Positions 1-7,779 of a DNA stretch of 64,000 nt are shown here, piece by piece. Numbering within the stretch: position 1 is the stretch's first letter; every line of letters begins with the position of its first letter. The translations under genes and the position numbers were made by a program. The stretch comes from an uncultured Sphingobacteriales bacterium (GTDB lineage Bacteria > Bacteroidota > Bacteroidia > Chitinophagales > Chitinophagaceae), in contig CALMQS010000038.1 of assembly GCA_937871285.1 (NCBI GenBank), positions 124,001 to 188,000 on the forward strand, in the 5' to 3' direction. The notes beneath the pieces are model-generated. The model was not told the origin of the DNA. It worked only from the letters and a program-made list of their open reading frames with translations, and did no database searches.

Positions 1-78
1 ACAGCTTAACAATAAATAAAAAACACCTGAGCCCGGAAGCAGGGATTGCGCTTCTTTATCTTTTTAAACACCGGTGCA

Positions 79-1491
79 CTATTGCCAGTTAGAATGAAAT
101 ATCCCTTCTTCGTCAATACGCTGATAGGTATGAGCGCCAAAAAAATCGCGCTGAGCCTGTATCAGGTTGGTAGGCATTACAGCACTGCGGTAGGCATCAA
201 AGTAACCTAAGGATACCGCCAGCGCGGAAACAGGAACACCAGCCTGCACAGCCATACCAATAAACTTACGGGTATTGTCTGTTCTGCTTTTCAGCAAGGC
301 CGAAATATGACTATCTAATAAAATATTAGAAAGTTCCGGATTACCCGCATAAGCCCGGTAAAATACTTCCAGCAAAGTAGAGCGGATGATACAACCACCC
401 CTCCATATTTTTACTACCTCCGGAAGCGGGATTTCCATATCATATTCTTTAGACGCCACAAATAACAGCGCCAGCCCCTGGGCATAGCTGATCATGGTTC
501 CAAAAAACAGCGCTTCCCTTGCCTGCTGAATAATGTCTTCTTTAGATACCCCCGTTATTTTAATGCCGGAAGGATATACGGCAGCGGCGGTTACCCTTTC
601 GTGTTTGAGCGCAGAAAGATTACGCATACTCACGGCAATGTCAATGGTAGGAATGGCTATGCCCAGGTCCATTGCGTCCTGCGAAGTCCATTTACCTGTT
701 CCTTTGGAACCTGCCTTATCCAAAACCACATCTACCAGGCGCTTACCGGTTTTATTGTCATTCTTCAAAAATATGTCACGCGTTATTTCTACCAGGAAAG
801 ACTGGAGTTCGCCATCGTTCCATTGCTTAAATACTTCATGCAGCTCATCATTGCTCAACCCATAGCCACGGTGCAGCACATCATATACTTCGCTTATGAG
901 CTGCATAATACCGTATTCAATGCCGTTGTGCACCATTTTTACATAATGGCCTGCGGCGCCTTTGCCCAGGTGCGCCACGCAGGGCTCACCGTTCACCTTG
1001 GCCGAAACAGCTTCCAGCATAGGTTTTACATGCTCGTAGGCTTCCGGGTCGCCACCGGGCATAATGCTGGGCCCTCTTCTCGCCCCTTCTTCACCTCCCG
1101 AAACACCCATTCCCATAAAATGAAACCCTTTTTCCTGCATATACTGTACGCGGCGCAGGGTATCGGTATAATGCGAGTTGCCGCCATCAATTACAATATC
1201 GCCTTTATCGAGCAGGGGGATCAGCTCATTAAGCACATCGTCTACCGGTTTGCCGGCCTGTACCAGCAGCGTTATCCTCCGGGGCGATTTAAGCGCCTCT
1301 ACCATTACTTTAAGATCGGAGGTACCCTTTACGGTAGTACCCGGAACAATTTCGCTCTCTAATTCCGTAACCTTTTGCGGGCTCCTGTTGTATCCTATTA
1401 CCGCAAAGCCGTGATCAGCCATATTTAATAACAGGTTGCGTCCCATAACGCCTAACCCAATCAATCCAAAATCGAATAATTGATTTGCCAT
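79..1491 (-). CDS. gnd: 6-phosphogluconate dehydrogenase, decarboxylating
   Basis: Oxidises 6-phosphogluconate to ribulose 5-phosphate and CO2 with reduction of NADP, in the oxidative pentose phosphate pathway in the cytosol. The 470-residue product has the usual family length. The N-terminal Rossmann loop GLGVMG is at residues 12-17, followed by GGNSHYTDT near 102, the VSGGEEGARRGPSIMPGG substrate loop near 130-148, and the catalytic lysine in GHYVKMVHNG near 184. The C-terminal signature reads AGSKGTGKW, with Ser where Gln is more common. The ATG at 1491 puts the Rossmann fold at the right distance from the N-terminus. It stands alone here; its usual partner zwf is not in the window. Confidence 0.97.
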   Translation of the reverse strand: MANQLFDFGLIGLGVMGRNLLLNMADHGFAVIGYNRSPQKVTELESEIVPGTTVKGTSDLKVMVEALKSPRRITLLVQAGKPVDDVLNELIPLLDKGDIVIDGGNSHYTDTLRRVQYMQEKGFHFMGMGVSGGEEGARRGPSIMPGGDPEAYEHVKPMLEAVSAKVNGEPCVAHLGKGAAGHYVKMVHNGIEYGIMQLISEVYDVLHRGYGLSNDELHEVFKQWNDGELQSFLVEITRDIFLKNDNKTGKRLVDVVLDKAGSKGTGKWTSQDAMDLGIAIPTIDIAVSMRNLSALKHERVTAAAVYPSGIKITGVSKEDIIQQAREALFFGTMISYAQGLALLFVASKEYDMEIPLPEVVKIWRGGCIIRSTLLEVFYRAYAGNPELSNILLDSHISALLKSRTDNTRKFIGMAVQAGVPVSALAVSLGYFDAYRSAVMPTNLIQAQRDFFGAHTYQRIDEEGIFHSNWQ

Positions 1492-1520
1492 TGTAGTTTG
1501 AATAAAAATGAAAAGGATGG

Positions 1521-1528
1521 CAAATTTA
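1521..1528 (-). promoter_or_regulatory. Candidate -7 box of gnd
   Basis: Read on the minus strand this is TAAATTTG, an exact match to the Bacteroidota -7 consensus TAnnTTTG, 29 nt before the gnd start codon. I see no convincing TTG about 20 nt further upstream, so the call rests on one box. Confidence 0.4.
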
Positions 1529-1723
1529 GGTTATTTCATCTGTTTATCTTCCCGGAGTTAATAATTTGAGATTTGCAGGTATCGGCGATCGGGTAAGAGT
1601 GGGGTGAGTAGCTACTAACGACAGGCTGAATCTTTCTTCCCTCACCTTTCACCAATCCGTTAATTACAGCTTTGTTCACTTTTATTCAATAGCTGCCCGG
1701 TATTGCCTTTAAGCCCCGTTCCT

Positions 1724-3322
1724 CTACACCGTGTGGAGCGGGATAGCGGGTGCGGTTTTATGCGTTTTAACCGCGCTGCGGTGGCTTTTCAAATGTTTTT
1801 CATGAATGATGGCGGCAAGCGGTTTGCCATATACTTTGCTTTCCACCCAGGAAATAACATCGAGATAAGCAAAAGCCCGGGTTTCAAAACGATTTTTTTC
1901 GAGGTGCTTGATTTTATACAGGAATTTTTCCAGTTCGGGTTTTAACCGGCGTGGTGAAACATGGAAAGAACTGCGCAGGAAGCGGAACATTTCCTCTTCC
2001 ACAACGGTAAGGTTTTTCATCTTGGCCATAAATCGGTAAACCGATTTTATAAGCGATTCAATGATCTCATCATTACCCAGTTCATAGTGCGCCATCAGGT
2101 GCATCAGCCGGGCATAGCATTGAAGGTCATTGCGCAGGTCAAGCGGGCCATTAATGATCTTTTGCAGGTAATCAATCGCTTTTTCATATTGTTCCGCCCC
2201 AAAATACAGGGTGGCAATTTTGTAGTTAAACACCAGTATGCGGTGCCGGTCTACATAAAGCGCATACTCTTTAAGGTTAGCCTCTATTTCAGGGATCAAT
2301 GCCAGTCCTTCTTTAAAAGTACCTGTCATAAGGTGCCAGTTCACCCGGGCAACATTAATGTAGATAGAAGTATGAATGCGGAAATTGTCGTGATGCCTGG
2401 CAACCGGTGTTTTGGCAAATGTTTCAAACCGGCGCAACGTGCCCTGGAACTTCCTGTAATTGCGCAGGTCAAAATGAGCGTTCAGCAAATTGTGCATGCC
2501 TTTTATGAAGTGTCCCATTTCCACAGCGATCATGGCGGGATGCGCTTCAAATAAGTCCATCCATTTTTCGCTGTACCGGTAATACATTAAAAAGTCCTGC
2601 CGTATAAAGGCATACCAGCAATAGCTCTGGTACAGGTAAAGATTTTCATAAAAGCCGTTAATCGTATGAATGGCAGGTGGGATATTACTTTTAAAAAACG
2701 CTTTGATATCCTTTTCATCTTCCACATTACGGGCATGTCCAAACTTAACATACCAGCGGTATAGTAGTAATGCCAGGTTCGACAAACGGGTTACCCTGTC
2801 AATATGCGCGCTGATCTCAAGTGCTTCGTGGGTAAGGTCTTCCGTTTTCTCAAGCGTGCTGCGGGTAATATGCAGCGTCTCTATTTTCTTTTCCAGCGAA
2901 ATAACCTGTGCCAGGAAATTGAATTTCTGGTTGGTTTTGGCCAGTTCCTTGGCCTTTTCCAATATTCTGAGACTTTGTATTTTTAAGCCCTTGTTATAGA
3001 GCAAACGGGCATGGTCGAGGTGTTCACTCAGTTGAAGATCAGTATTTTCGGTGGTTTTAAGCAGGCGCAGGCTCGATAAAAGCTGTTTATATAAGTGTGT
3101 TTTTAAATTAGCCAACTGCGGTTTGGTAACGCCTTTCAGCTTAGCGAGCAACTGCTTTTCATCGTACTCGTTCAGCTTCTCCAAAGCGTCAAACAGTTGA
3201 ATGATCTTCAGGTCTTCTTTACCCGAGCTTCTTTTTATATATAGCTTGAAATGTCTTTTTTCAGACTTTTCGAGTGATCGAACCAATTGAAATAAAGCAT
3301 CTGTAAAACTGTTGGGCATCAT
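1724..3322 (-). CDS. Conserved hypothetical helical-repeat protein
   Basis: A 532-residue protein with no signal peptide or membrane segment that I can see. It is rich in Leu, Lys, Glu, Tyr and His and reads as consecutive amphipathic helices throughout, as in TPR-like or other alpha-solenoid proteins; no single repeat consensus stands out. The N-terminal part (residues about 5-110) is a highly charged helical stretch. I do not recognise a named family. It is transcribed like gnd, but a 230-nt spacer holding a gnd promoter candidate separates them, so they are probably separate units. The start could be either of two adjacent ATGs (3322 or 3319). Function unknown; a scaffold role would be inference only. 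Confidence 0.7.
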   Translation of the reverse strand: MMPNSFTDALFQLVRSLEKSEKRHFKLYIKRSSGKEDLKIIQLFDALEKLNEYDEKQLLAKLKGVTKPQLANLKTHLYKQLLSSLRLLKTTENTDLQLSEHLDHARLLYNKGLKIQSLRILEKAKELAKTNQKFNFLAQVISLEKKIETLHITRSTLEKTEDLTHEALEISAHIDRVTRLSNLALLLYRWYVKFGHARNVEDEKDIKAFFKSNIPPAIHTINGFYENLYLYQSYCWYAFIRQDFLMYYRYSEKWMDLFEAHPAMIAVEMGHFIKGMHNLLNAHFDLRNYRKFQGTLRRFETFAKTPVARHHDNFRIHTSIYINVARVNWHLMTGTFKEGLALIPEIEANLKEYALYVDRHRILVFNYKIATLYFGAEQYEKAIDYLQKIINGPLDLRNDLQCYARLMHLMAHYELGNDEIIESLIKSVYRFMAKMKNLTVVEEEMFRFLRSSFHVSPRRLKPELEKFLYKIKHLEKNRFETRAFAYLDVISWVESKVYGKPLAAIIHEKHLKSHRSAVKTHKTAPAIPLHTV

Positions 3323-3407
3323 AATAAAAATTTCCTGAAATGCAGTTCCACAAAGGGTTTTGCATTACCATACCCCTTTTTGGCATGATAAAATTACGAA
3401 CAACTTG

Positions 3408-3620
3408 TTTTGCAGGGCAATAATTCGTGTGTTACTTTTACATCAGCAAGTGAGAAAAGAAGAAAAAGCAAGCAATCGTGAAGCAAGAATCCGGCAAGTG
3501 TTAGAGGCATCCAAATGAAAGCAGCAAACTGCAATCATTTACAGAACAAGACTTATTAAGAATTTTCATATGGCAAGCAATCGTTAGAGGTCATCTGTTT
3601 CTACAGAAGACCTTTTTTTT
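3408..3620 (+). ncRNA. Possible small RNA transcription unit
   Basis: The plus strand carries TTTTG (3408-3412), then 20 nt, then TACTTTTA (3433-3440), which matches the Bacteroidota promoter at all but one position. About 150 nt later there is an intrinsic terminator: arms AGGTCATCTGT (3588-3598) and ACAGAAGACCT (3603-3613), one mismatch, followed by eight T. Between them there is no convincing gene: only a 22-codon frame from GTG 3450 and a 14-codon frame from ATG 3515. A 12-nt sequence, GCAAGCAATCGT, occurs twice (3468 and 3573), and GTTAGAGG followed by a CATC motif also occurs twice. This fits a short structured RNA or a leader-peptide unit. I do not recognise a known RNA family. Confidence 0.4.
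3588..3620 (+). terminator. Intrinsic terminator of the small unit
   Basis: An 11-bp stem with one mismatch and a TTCT loop, followed by T8. It faces the plus strand, and the only plus-strand sequence before it is the 150-nt unit described above. Confidence 0.6.
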
Positions 3621-3875
3621 ATTTCAGCACCAAATCTACAGTATTTTTTCTTTGAAAATTAATTTTTCTTTAACTATTAATTTTTCGCCGATCCGTTGGC
3701 AATCTCCCGTTTAAACGAATGCACACTTCCTTTTACTTTCTCAGCATTTTTTTATCCTTCCTGTAAAGCATAACCGGTTAACAACCAAAGCAAAATACAT
3801 TAAAATCCTGTCCAAACCACCACCATTATCTTATTTGCATAAAATGTTCACCTTTATTTAAGAGGTAAAATAAAT

Positions 3876-3907
3876 TTTGTGAAAATGTAAGCTATACATT
3901 ACATTTG
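3876..3907 (+). promoter_or_regulatory. Promoter of the membrane protein/XRE pair
   Basis: TTTG at 3876-3879 is followed after 20 nt by TACATTTG at 3900-3907, an exact match to both Bacteroidota promoter elements with standard spacing. The ATG of the first gene lies 20 nt after the -7 box. Confidence 0.7.
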
Positions 3908-3923
3908 GTAATGTAAAAGTTAC
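3885..3923 (+). promoter_or_regulatory. Overlapping inverted repeats: candidate operator
   Basis: Two overlapping dyads cover the -7 box. The first is ATGTA (3885-3889), 5-nt spacer, TACAT (3895-3899). The second is TACATTAC (3895-3902), spacer ATTTG, GTAATGTA (3908-3915), a perfect 8-bp arm pair. A third short dyad, GTAA-AAG-TTAC, follows at 3913-3923. A repressor bound here would block the -7 element. The XRE protein encoded 400 nt downstream in the same transcript is the obvious candidate for autoregulation; this is inference. Confidence 0.55.
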
Positions 3924-3927
3924 TTTT

Positions 3928-4338
3928 ATGAAGCACAATCCTTTTCCTTACTCCTATTGGACAAAAATTTTAGGGATATTGATCATTATTGCAGGAGTGA
4001 TCAGCTTTTTCCGGCAGTATCATAAAAAGGGAATTTTCGATATAAATGAATTAGCCATCGGACTTAGCTGGGGACTTGTCTTTATCTTTTTTTCCAAAGA
4101 AAGAACAGATGACGAAATGATACATGGGCTCAAATTTAAAGCATTAACATGGGCTATTATTGTAGCGTTTTCTATTACTGAGCTCTATAATTACCTTTTC
4201 CTGAATTGGCGTTTTAAACGGGGGCATGATATAATCCTTTCTGTTTCAGCTTATCAGTTTTTGGCTCTAACGCTCATTATCGCCATAATAAGCTTTCATT
4301 ACTTAAAGCACAAGGCAACGTTAAATGACGCGGAATGA
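3928..4338 (+). CDS. Small membrane protein, partner of XRE regulator
   Basis: The 136-residue product has about four hydrophobic segments (residues about 13-28, 45-58, 72-92 and 107-124) in an alternating pattern, with the charged loop SKERTDDEMIHG near 57-68. The layout resembles small DUF2178-like inner-membrane proteins, which are commonly encoded beside a short XRE regulator; the family assignment is tentative. Its stop codon overlaps the ATG of the regulator (ATGA at 4335-4338), so the two are translationally coupled. The promoter just upstream carries a strong palindrome. Substrate or signal unknown. Confidence 0.7.
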   Translation: MKHNPFPYSYWTKILGILIIIAGVISFFRQYHKKGIFDINELAIGLSWGLVFIFFSKERTDDEMIHGLKFKALTWAIIVAFSITELYNYLFLNWRFKRGHDIILSVSAYQFLALTLIIAIISFHYLKHKATLNDAE

Positions 4339-4541
4339 AGAATCTTATAAAAGTTGAGCGGGCAAGGCAAAATATGACACAGGCAGAATTGGCTGAAAAA
4401 GTGAAAGTTGCCCGGCAAACCATCATTGCAATTGAAGCAGGAAGGTTTGTTCCTTCTGCCACGTTAGCCTTTAAAATTGCCACAATACTTAATTGTAAAG
4501 CAGACGGGATATTCGAACTTGAAGAGAAGGATTGGCTGTAG
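4335..4541 (+). CDS. XRE-family transcriptional regulator
   Basis: The 68-residue protein consists almost entirely of one Cro/C1-type helix-turn-helix domain. MTQAELAEKVKVARQTI forms helices 2 and 3, IEAGRFVPS is the following turn typical of the YgzD/XRE-small group, and LAFKIATILNCKADGIFEL closes the fold. It acts as a cytosolic DNA-binding dimer. A 4-nt overlap with the upstream membrane gene suggests the two proteins work together, for example as a membrane sensor and a repressor. The palindromes at 3885-3923 are its likely target. No sensor domain is present in the protein itself. Confidence 0.85.
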   Translation: MKNLIKVERARQNMTQAELAEKVKVARQTIIAIEAGRFVPSATLAFKIATILNCKADGIFELEEKDWL

Positions 4542-4569
4542 GTTTAGACGCAGCATGACACACAACGCT

Positions 4570-4577
4570 TACTTTTG
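4570..4577 (+). promoter_or_regulatory. Candidate -7 box of rlmD
   Basis: TACTTTTG is an exact TAnnTTTG match, but it ends only 6 nt before the proposed rlmD ATG at 4584. Transcription starting about 7 nt after the box would give a nearly leaderless mRNA. No good -33 element is visible. Confidence 0.35.
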
Positions 4578-4583
4578 CTGTTT

Positions 4584-6014
4584 ATGAGCAGAAAAAAAGT
4601 TAAAAACCAGGTGCTGGAGCAGGTGCTGGTGGAGGATTATGCGGCGGAAGGTAAATCCCTGAGCAGGGTTAACGGGAAAGTTATTTTTATTGAGGGAGCA
4701 GTTCCCGGCGATGTGGTGGATGTATTACTGGGAAAGAATAAAAAGGACTGGGCGGAAGGGAAAGCTATTCGTATACATACATTGTCTGCCAGCAGAACCC
4801 AACCATTTTGCAGTCATTTTGGGGTTTGCGGTGGTTGCAAATGGCAGATGCTGCCTTATGAAAAGCAATTGGAATATAAGCAAAATGAAGTGGAGCAAAA
4901 CCTGCGCAGGCTGGGGCATATTAGCTTACCCCCGCTAATGCCTATCCTGGGCTGCGACAGAACGGTACGGTACCGTAATAAATTAGAATTCACGTTTAGC
5001 AATCACAGGTATAAAACATGGGATGAAATACAAAAGGATCCCTTACCATTACAACCCCGCAGCGAAAGAAAAGAAGACCCGGCGCTTGGCTTCCATGTAC
5101 CACGTATTTTTGATAAGGTTATTGATATTACTACCTGCCACCTGATGGAAGAACCCGCCAACCTTATCAAAAACACCGTGCGTGATTTTTCCATGCAGCA
5201 GGGCTACCCGTTTTATGATATCCGGCAACATACCGGATGGCTGCGTAACCTTATTATCCGCGTATGCACAACAGGCGAAGTAATGGTAAATATTTGTTTG
5301 GCCTACGACGAAAAAGCGGAGCGGAAAAAGCTGCTGAACCATCTTTTGGAGCAGGCGCCTTCCATAACTACATTGCTGTATACCATCAATTCAAAGAAAA
5401 ACGATAGCATATACGACCTGGCGCCCCAAATATATTACGGCAAGGGATATATTACGGAACGTTTGGAAGATCTTCAGTTCAAAATAAGCCCAAAGTCTTT
5501 TTTTCAAACCAACAGCAGGCAGGGCGAAAAGTTGTACCAGGTAACCCGCAATTTTGCTGAACTAACCGGTAACCAAACCGTATACGACCTGTATTGCGGC
5601 ACGGGCAGCATTGGTATTTTTGTAAGCAGGCTGGCAAAAAAAGTAATAGGGGTGGAACTGATACCCGAAGCCATAACTGATGCTAAGGAAAATGCCTTAT
5701 TAAATGGCATTGATCATGCCGTTTTTTTTGCAGGCGATGTGATTGATGTATGCAATGATACTTTCATTGCGCAGCAGGGTAAACCTGATGTAATTATTAC
5801 CGACCCCCCGCGGGCCGGCATGCATGAAAAATTAGTACGGAAAATATTAGAAATGGAGGCCCCCCTGGTAGTATACGTAAGTTGCAACAGCGCCACGCAG
5901 GCCAGGGATCTGCAATTGCTTAATGAAAAATACGAGGTAACGAAAGTGCAGCCCGTAGATATGTTTCCGCACACCCACCATATTGAAAATGTGGTACAGC
6001 TAAAACTAAAATAA
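4584..6014 (+). CDS. rlmD: 23S rRNA (uracil-5-)-methyltransferase RlmD/RumA family
   Basis: SAM-dependent methylation of a uridine of 23S rRNA at C5. The protein has an N-terminal TRAM domain (about residues 3-62), then three iron-sulfur cluster cysteines, C76-x5-C82-x2-C85, with the fourth cysteine in ITTCHLM. The methyltransferase core shows YDLYCGTGSIGIF (SAM loop), DPPRAGMH, and YVSCNSAT with the nucleophilic cysteine. I prefer the ATG at 4584 (476 residues) over an upstream TTG at 4575, because the TTG would overlap a promoter-like box. The family also contains TrmA and RlmC; the TRAM domain plus four cysteines favour RlmD. Neighbours are functionally unrelated. Confidence 0.9.
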   Translation: MSRKKVKNQVLEQVLVEDYAAEGKSLSRVNGKVIFIEGAVPGDVVDVLLGKNKKDWAEGKAIRIHTLSASRTQPFCSHFGVCGGCKWQMLPYEKQLEYKQNEVEQNLRRLGHISLPPLMPILGCDRTVRYRNKLEFTFSNHRYKTWDEIQKDPLPLQPRSERKEDPALGFHVPRIFDKVIDITTCHLMEEPANLIKNTVRDFSMQQGYPFYDIRQHTGWLRNLIIRVCTTGEVMVNICLAYDEKAERKKLLNHLLEQAPSITTLLYTINSKKNDSIYDLAPQIYYGKGYITERLEDLQFKISPKSFFQTNSRQGEKLYQVTRNFAELTGNQTVYDLYCGTGSIGIFVSRLAKKVIGVELIPEAITDAKENALLNGIDHAVFFAGDVIDVCNDTFIAQQGKPDVIITDPPRAGMHEKLVRKILEMEAPLVVYVSCNSATQARDLQLLNEKYEVTKVQPVDMFPHTHHIENVVQLKLK

Positions 6015-6044
6015 TGTTATTGTGGCGGCGATAAAAAAACCACA

Positions 6045-6077
6045 TTGCGGTTTATTATCCCGCTTAGTTTATTTTCG
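6045..6077 (+). promoter_or_regulatory. Candidate promoter of first rhomboid gene
   Basis: TTG at 6045-6047 and TATTTTCG at 6070-6077 (one mismatch to TAnnTTTG), 22 nt apart, with the ATG 21 nt further on. Confidence 0.35.
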
Positions 6078-6098
6078 CACCTAATCAATTGAATCATT

Positions 6099-6803
6099 AT
6101 GACAGAATTTCGCCCGGGTGGATTCCAGGTATTGCCGGTAGTTGTGAAAAATTTACTGATCATCAATGGGTTGGTATTTTTAGCACAGGTAACTTTTGAG
6201 CAAACCGGAATGGGCTCATTGGAAAACCTTTTTGCCCTGCATGATGTGCATTCTGTATACTTTCGCCCTCACCAGCTGGTCACCCACCTTTTCATGCATG
6301 GAAGCCTGGGACATATTTTCTTTAATATGTTTGCTTTATGGATGTTTGGCAATGTTTTGGAAAATTACTGGGGCGCTAAAAGATTTCTCATTTTTTATAT
6401 TGCATGCGGATTGGGGGCGGGGATATTGCATTTGGGTGTTTTATACTATGAGAATGTTCCCATCATGCAACTTTTTCATTCTTTACCCGCGCTTCAGCAG
6501 GAGGAACTTTTATATTCCCCCAATTTCAAAGTAAATACTCCAACGGTAGGGGCTTCGGGCGCCGTTTTCGGTTGTCTTGCCGCTTTTGGATATCTTTTCC
6601 CCAACAGCCTTATTTACCTGTATTTTTTTATACCTATCAAGGCCAAATGGTTTGTATTGATGTATGCCGCCATGGAGTTCTTTATGGGCGTACGTAATTC
6701 GGCCGGCGATAATGTAGCTCACTGGGCACATTTGGGCGGCGCTCTGGTAGGCTTTTTGCTGGTATTATACTGGAATAAAACAAAGCGCAGCAGATTTTAT
6801 TAG
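6099..6803 (+). CDS. Rhomboid family intramembrane serine protease
   Basis: The 234-residue polytopic inner-membrane protein has about six transmembrane helices. The catalytic serine is Ser153 in TVGASGAVFG and the catalytic histidine is His208 in NVAHWAHLGG; both are intact. His67 and the HGSLGHIFFNMFAL segment (67-80) match the family's loop and TM2. Rhomboids cleave transmembrane substrates within the membrane; the substrate here is unknown. The gene is followed 39 nt later by a second, catalytically degenerate rhomboid, a pair also seen in other Bacteroidota. Confidence 0.93.
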   Translation: MTEFRPGGFQVLPVVVKNLLIINGLVFLAQVTFEQTGMGSLENLFALHDVHSVYFRPHQLVTHLFMHGSLGHIFFNMFALWMFGNVLENYWGAKRFLIFYIACGLGAGILHLGVLYYENVPIMQLFHSLPALQQEELLYSPNFKVNTPTVGASGAVFGCLAAFGYLFPNSLIYLYFFIPIKAKWFVLMYAAMEFFMGVRNSAGDNVAHWAHLGGALVGFLLVLYWNKTKRSRFY

Positions 6804-6811
6804 TAATTTTG
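6804..6811 (+). promoter_or_regulatory. Candidate -7 box of second rhomboid gene
   Basis: TAATTTTG, an exact TAnnTTTG match, begins directly after the first rhomboid stop codon and lies 31 nt before the next ATG. No clear -33 element. Confidence 0.35.
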
Positions 6812-6842
6812 CCGTGTTAAGCTGAAGTGTAAATTTTTAAGT

Positions 6843-7766
6843 ATGGGGGTGCTTGAGCAAACAAAAACGAGGAAGGTTTTTTTTGGCGCCGATAACGACG
6901 CGCTGGTACGGATCATTATCATTAATATACTGGTTACCGCTATTCTTTTCCTTATCCGGTCGGTTTACCAGCTTTCGGATATTGATCTTACCCGGTTTCA
7001 GAATGATATAGCAGCCTGGTTTGTATTGCCTGCCGGCGCGGGCAAATTGCTTACCCGCCCGTGGACATTACTTACTTTCATGTTTTCCCATATTGATATA
7101 TGGAGCCTTATTGCCAATATGCTTTGGTTATGGGCTTTCGGGTTCATTATTCAGAGTTTATTGGGTAGCAGAAGGTTAGCACCCCTGTATATTTACGGCG
7201 GGCTGGCAGGAGCCATAGTATATATTTTGTGCAGTAATTTCCTTCCTTCGCTGGCTCCTCATGCTTCCGCAATGACCTTGTCGGGCGCCAATGCCTGTGT
7301 TATGGCCATTGCCGTAGCAGCTACAGTGGCCGCTCCCGGGTATCGCTTCTTTCCCATGCTCAATGGAGGTATTCCATTATGGGTATTAACGGTGATTTAC
7401 GCGGCAATCAGTTTTGCGGGAACTTCTTTTAATAACCCGGCTGCTTACGGCGGAGAGTTGGCAGGAGCGGCAACTGGCTTTTTATTTGTGAAGCGTTTAA
7501 ATAAAGGCTATGACCCCGGAAGCTGGATGAATAGGCTATACGACTGGTTTTTTGATTTATTTAACCCGGATAAAGCGCCTGATCCGGATTCGGCCCGCCG
7601 CCGTATTTTTTATGATACCCATGGCAAGCCACCATATAAAAAGAAACCCAACTTAAACCAGGAACGCATTGATGAAATTTTAGACAAGATCAACAGAACC
7701 GGCTATCATAGCCTTTCGCATGACGAAAAAGATATTTTACACCGGGCAGGCGAAGAAGATCTATAA
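6843..7766 (+). CDS. Rhomboid-like pseudoprotease
   Basis: The 307-residue protein keeps the rhomboid layout: several membrane helices up to about residue 216, and the segment TFMFSHIDIWSLIANMLWLW (78-97) matching the TM2 region. It then has a soluble C-terminal tail of about 85 residues with basic and proline-rich stretches. Both catalytic positions are changed. The serine motif reads SGANA, with Asn150 where Ser is expected, and the helix that should carry the histidine reads GGELAG, with Glu205 in its place. It should therefore not cleave peptides and may bind membrane proteins as iRhom-like proteins do; that role is inference. Located between an active rhomboid and an EEP-domain gene in one direction, 13 nt before the latter. 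Confidence 0.8.
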   Translation: MGVLEQTKTRKVFFGADNDALVRIIIINILVTAILFLIRSVYQLSDIDLTRFQNDIAAWFVLPAGAGKLLTRPWTLLTFMFSHIDIWSLIANMLWLWAFGFIIQSLLGSRRLAPLYIYGGLAGAIVYILCSNFLPSLAPHASAMTLSGANACVMAIAVAATVAAPGYRFFPMLNGGIPLWVLTVIYAAISFAGTSFNNPAAYGGELAGAATGFLFVKRLNKGYDPGSWMNRLYDWFFDLFNPDKAPDPDSARRRIFYDTHGKPPYKKKPNLNQERIDEILDKINRTGYHSLSHDEKDILHRAGEEDL

Positions 7767-7779
7767 TTAACTTTACTGC

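Noticed and set aside
601..1362. Plus-strand open frame of 253 codons opposite gnd
   Set aside because: It is antisense to a clearly conserved gnd gene, has no family likeness and reflects the codon pattern of the real gene.
7768..7775. TAACTTTA as promoter of the EEP gene
   Set aside because: It ends only 4 nt before the start codon and has a mismatch; the gene is more simply cotranscribed with the rhomboid genes.
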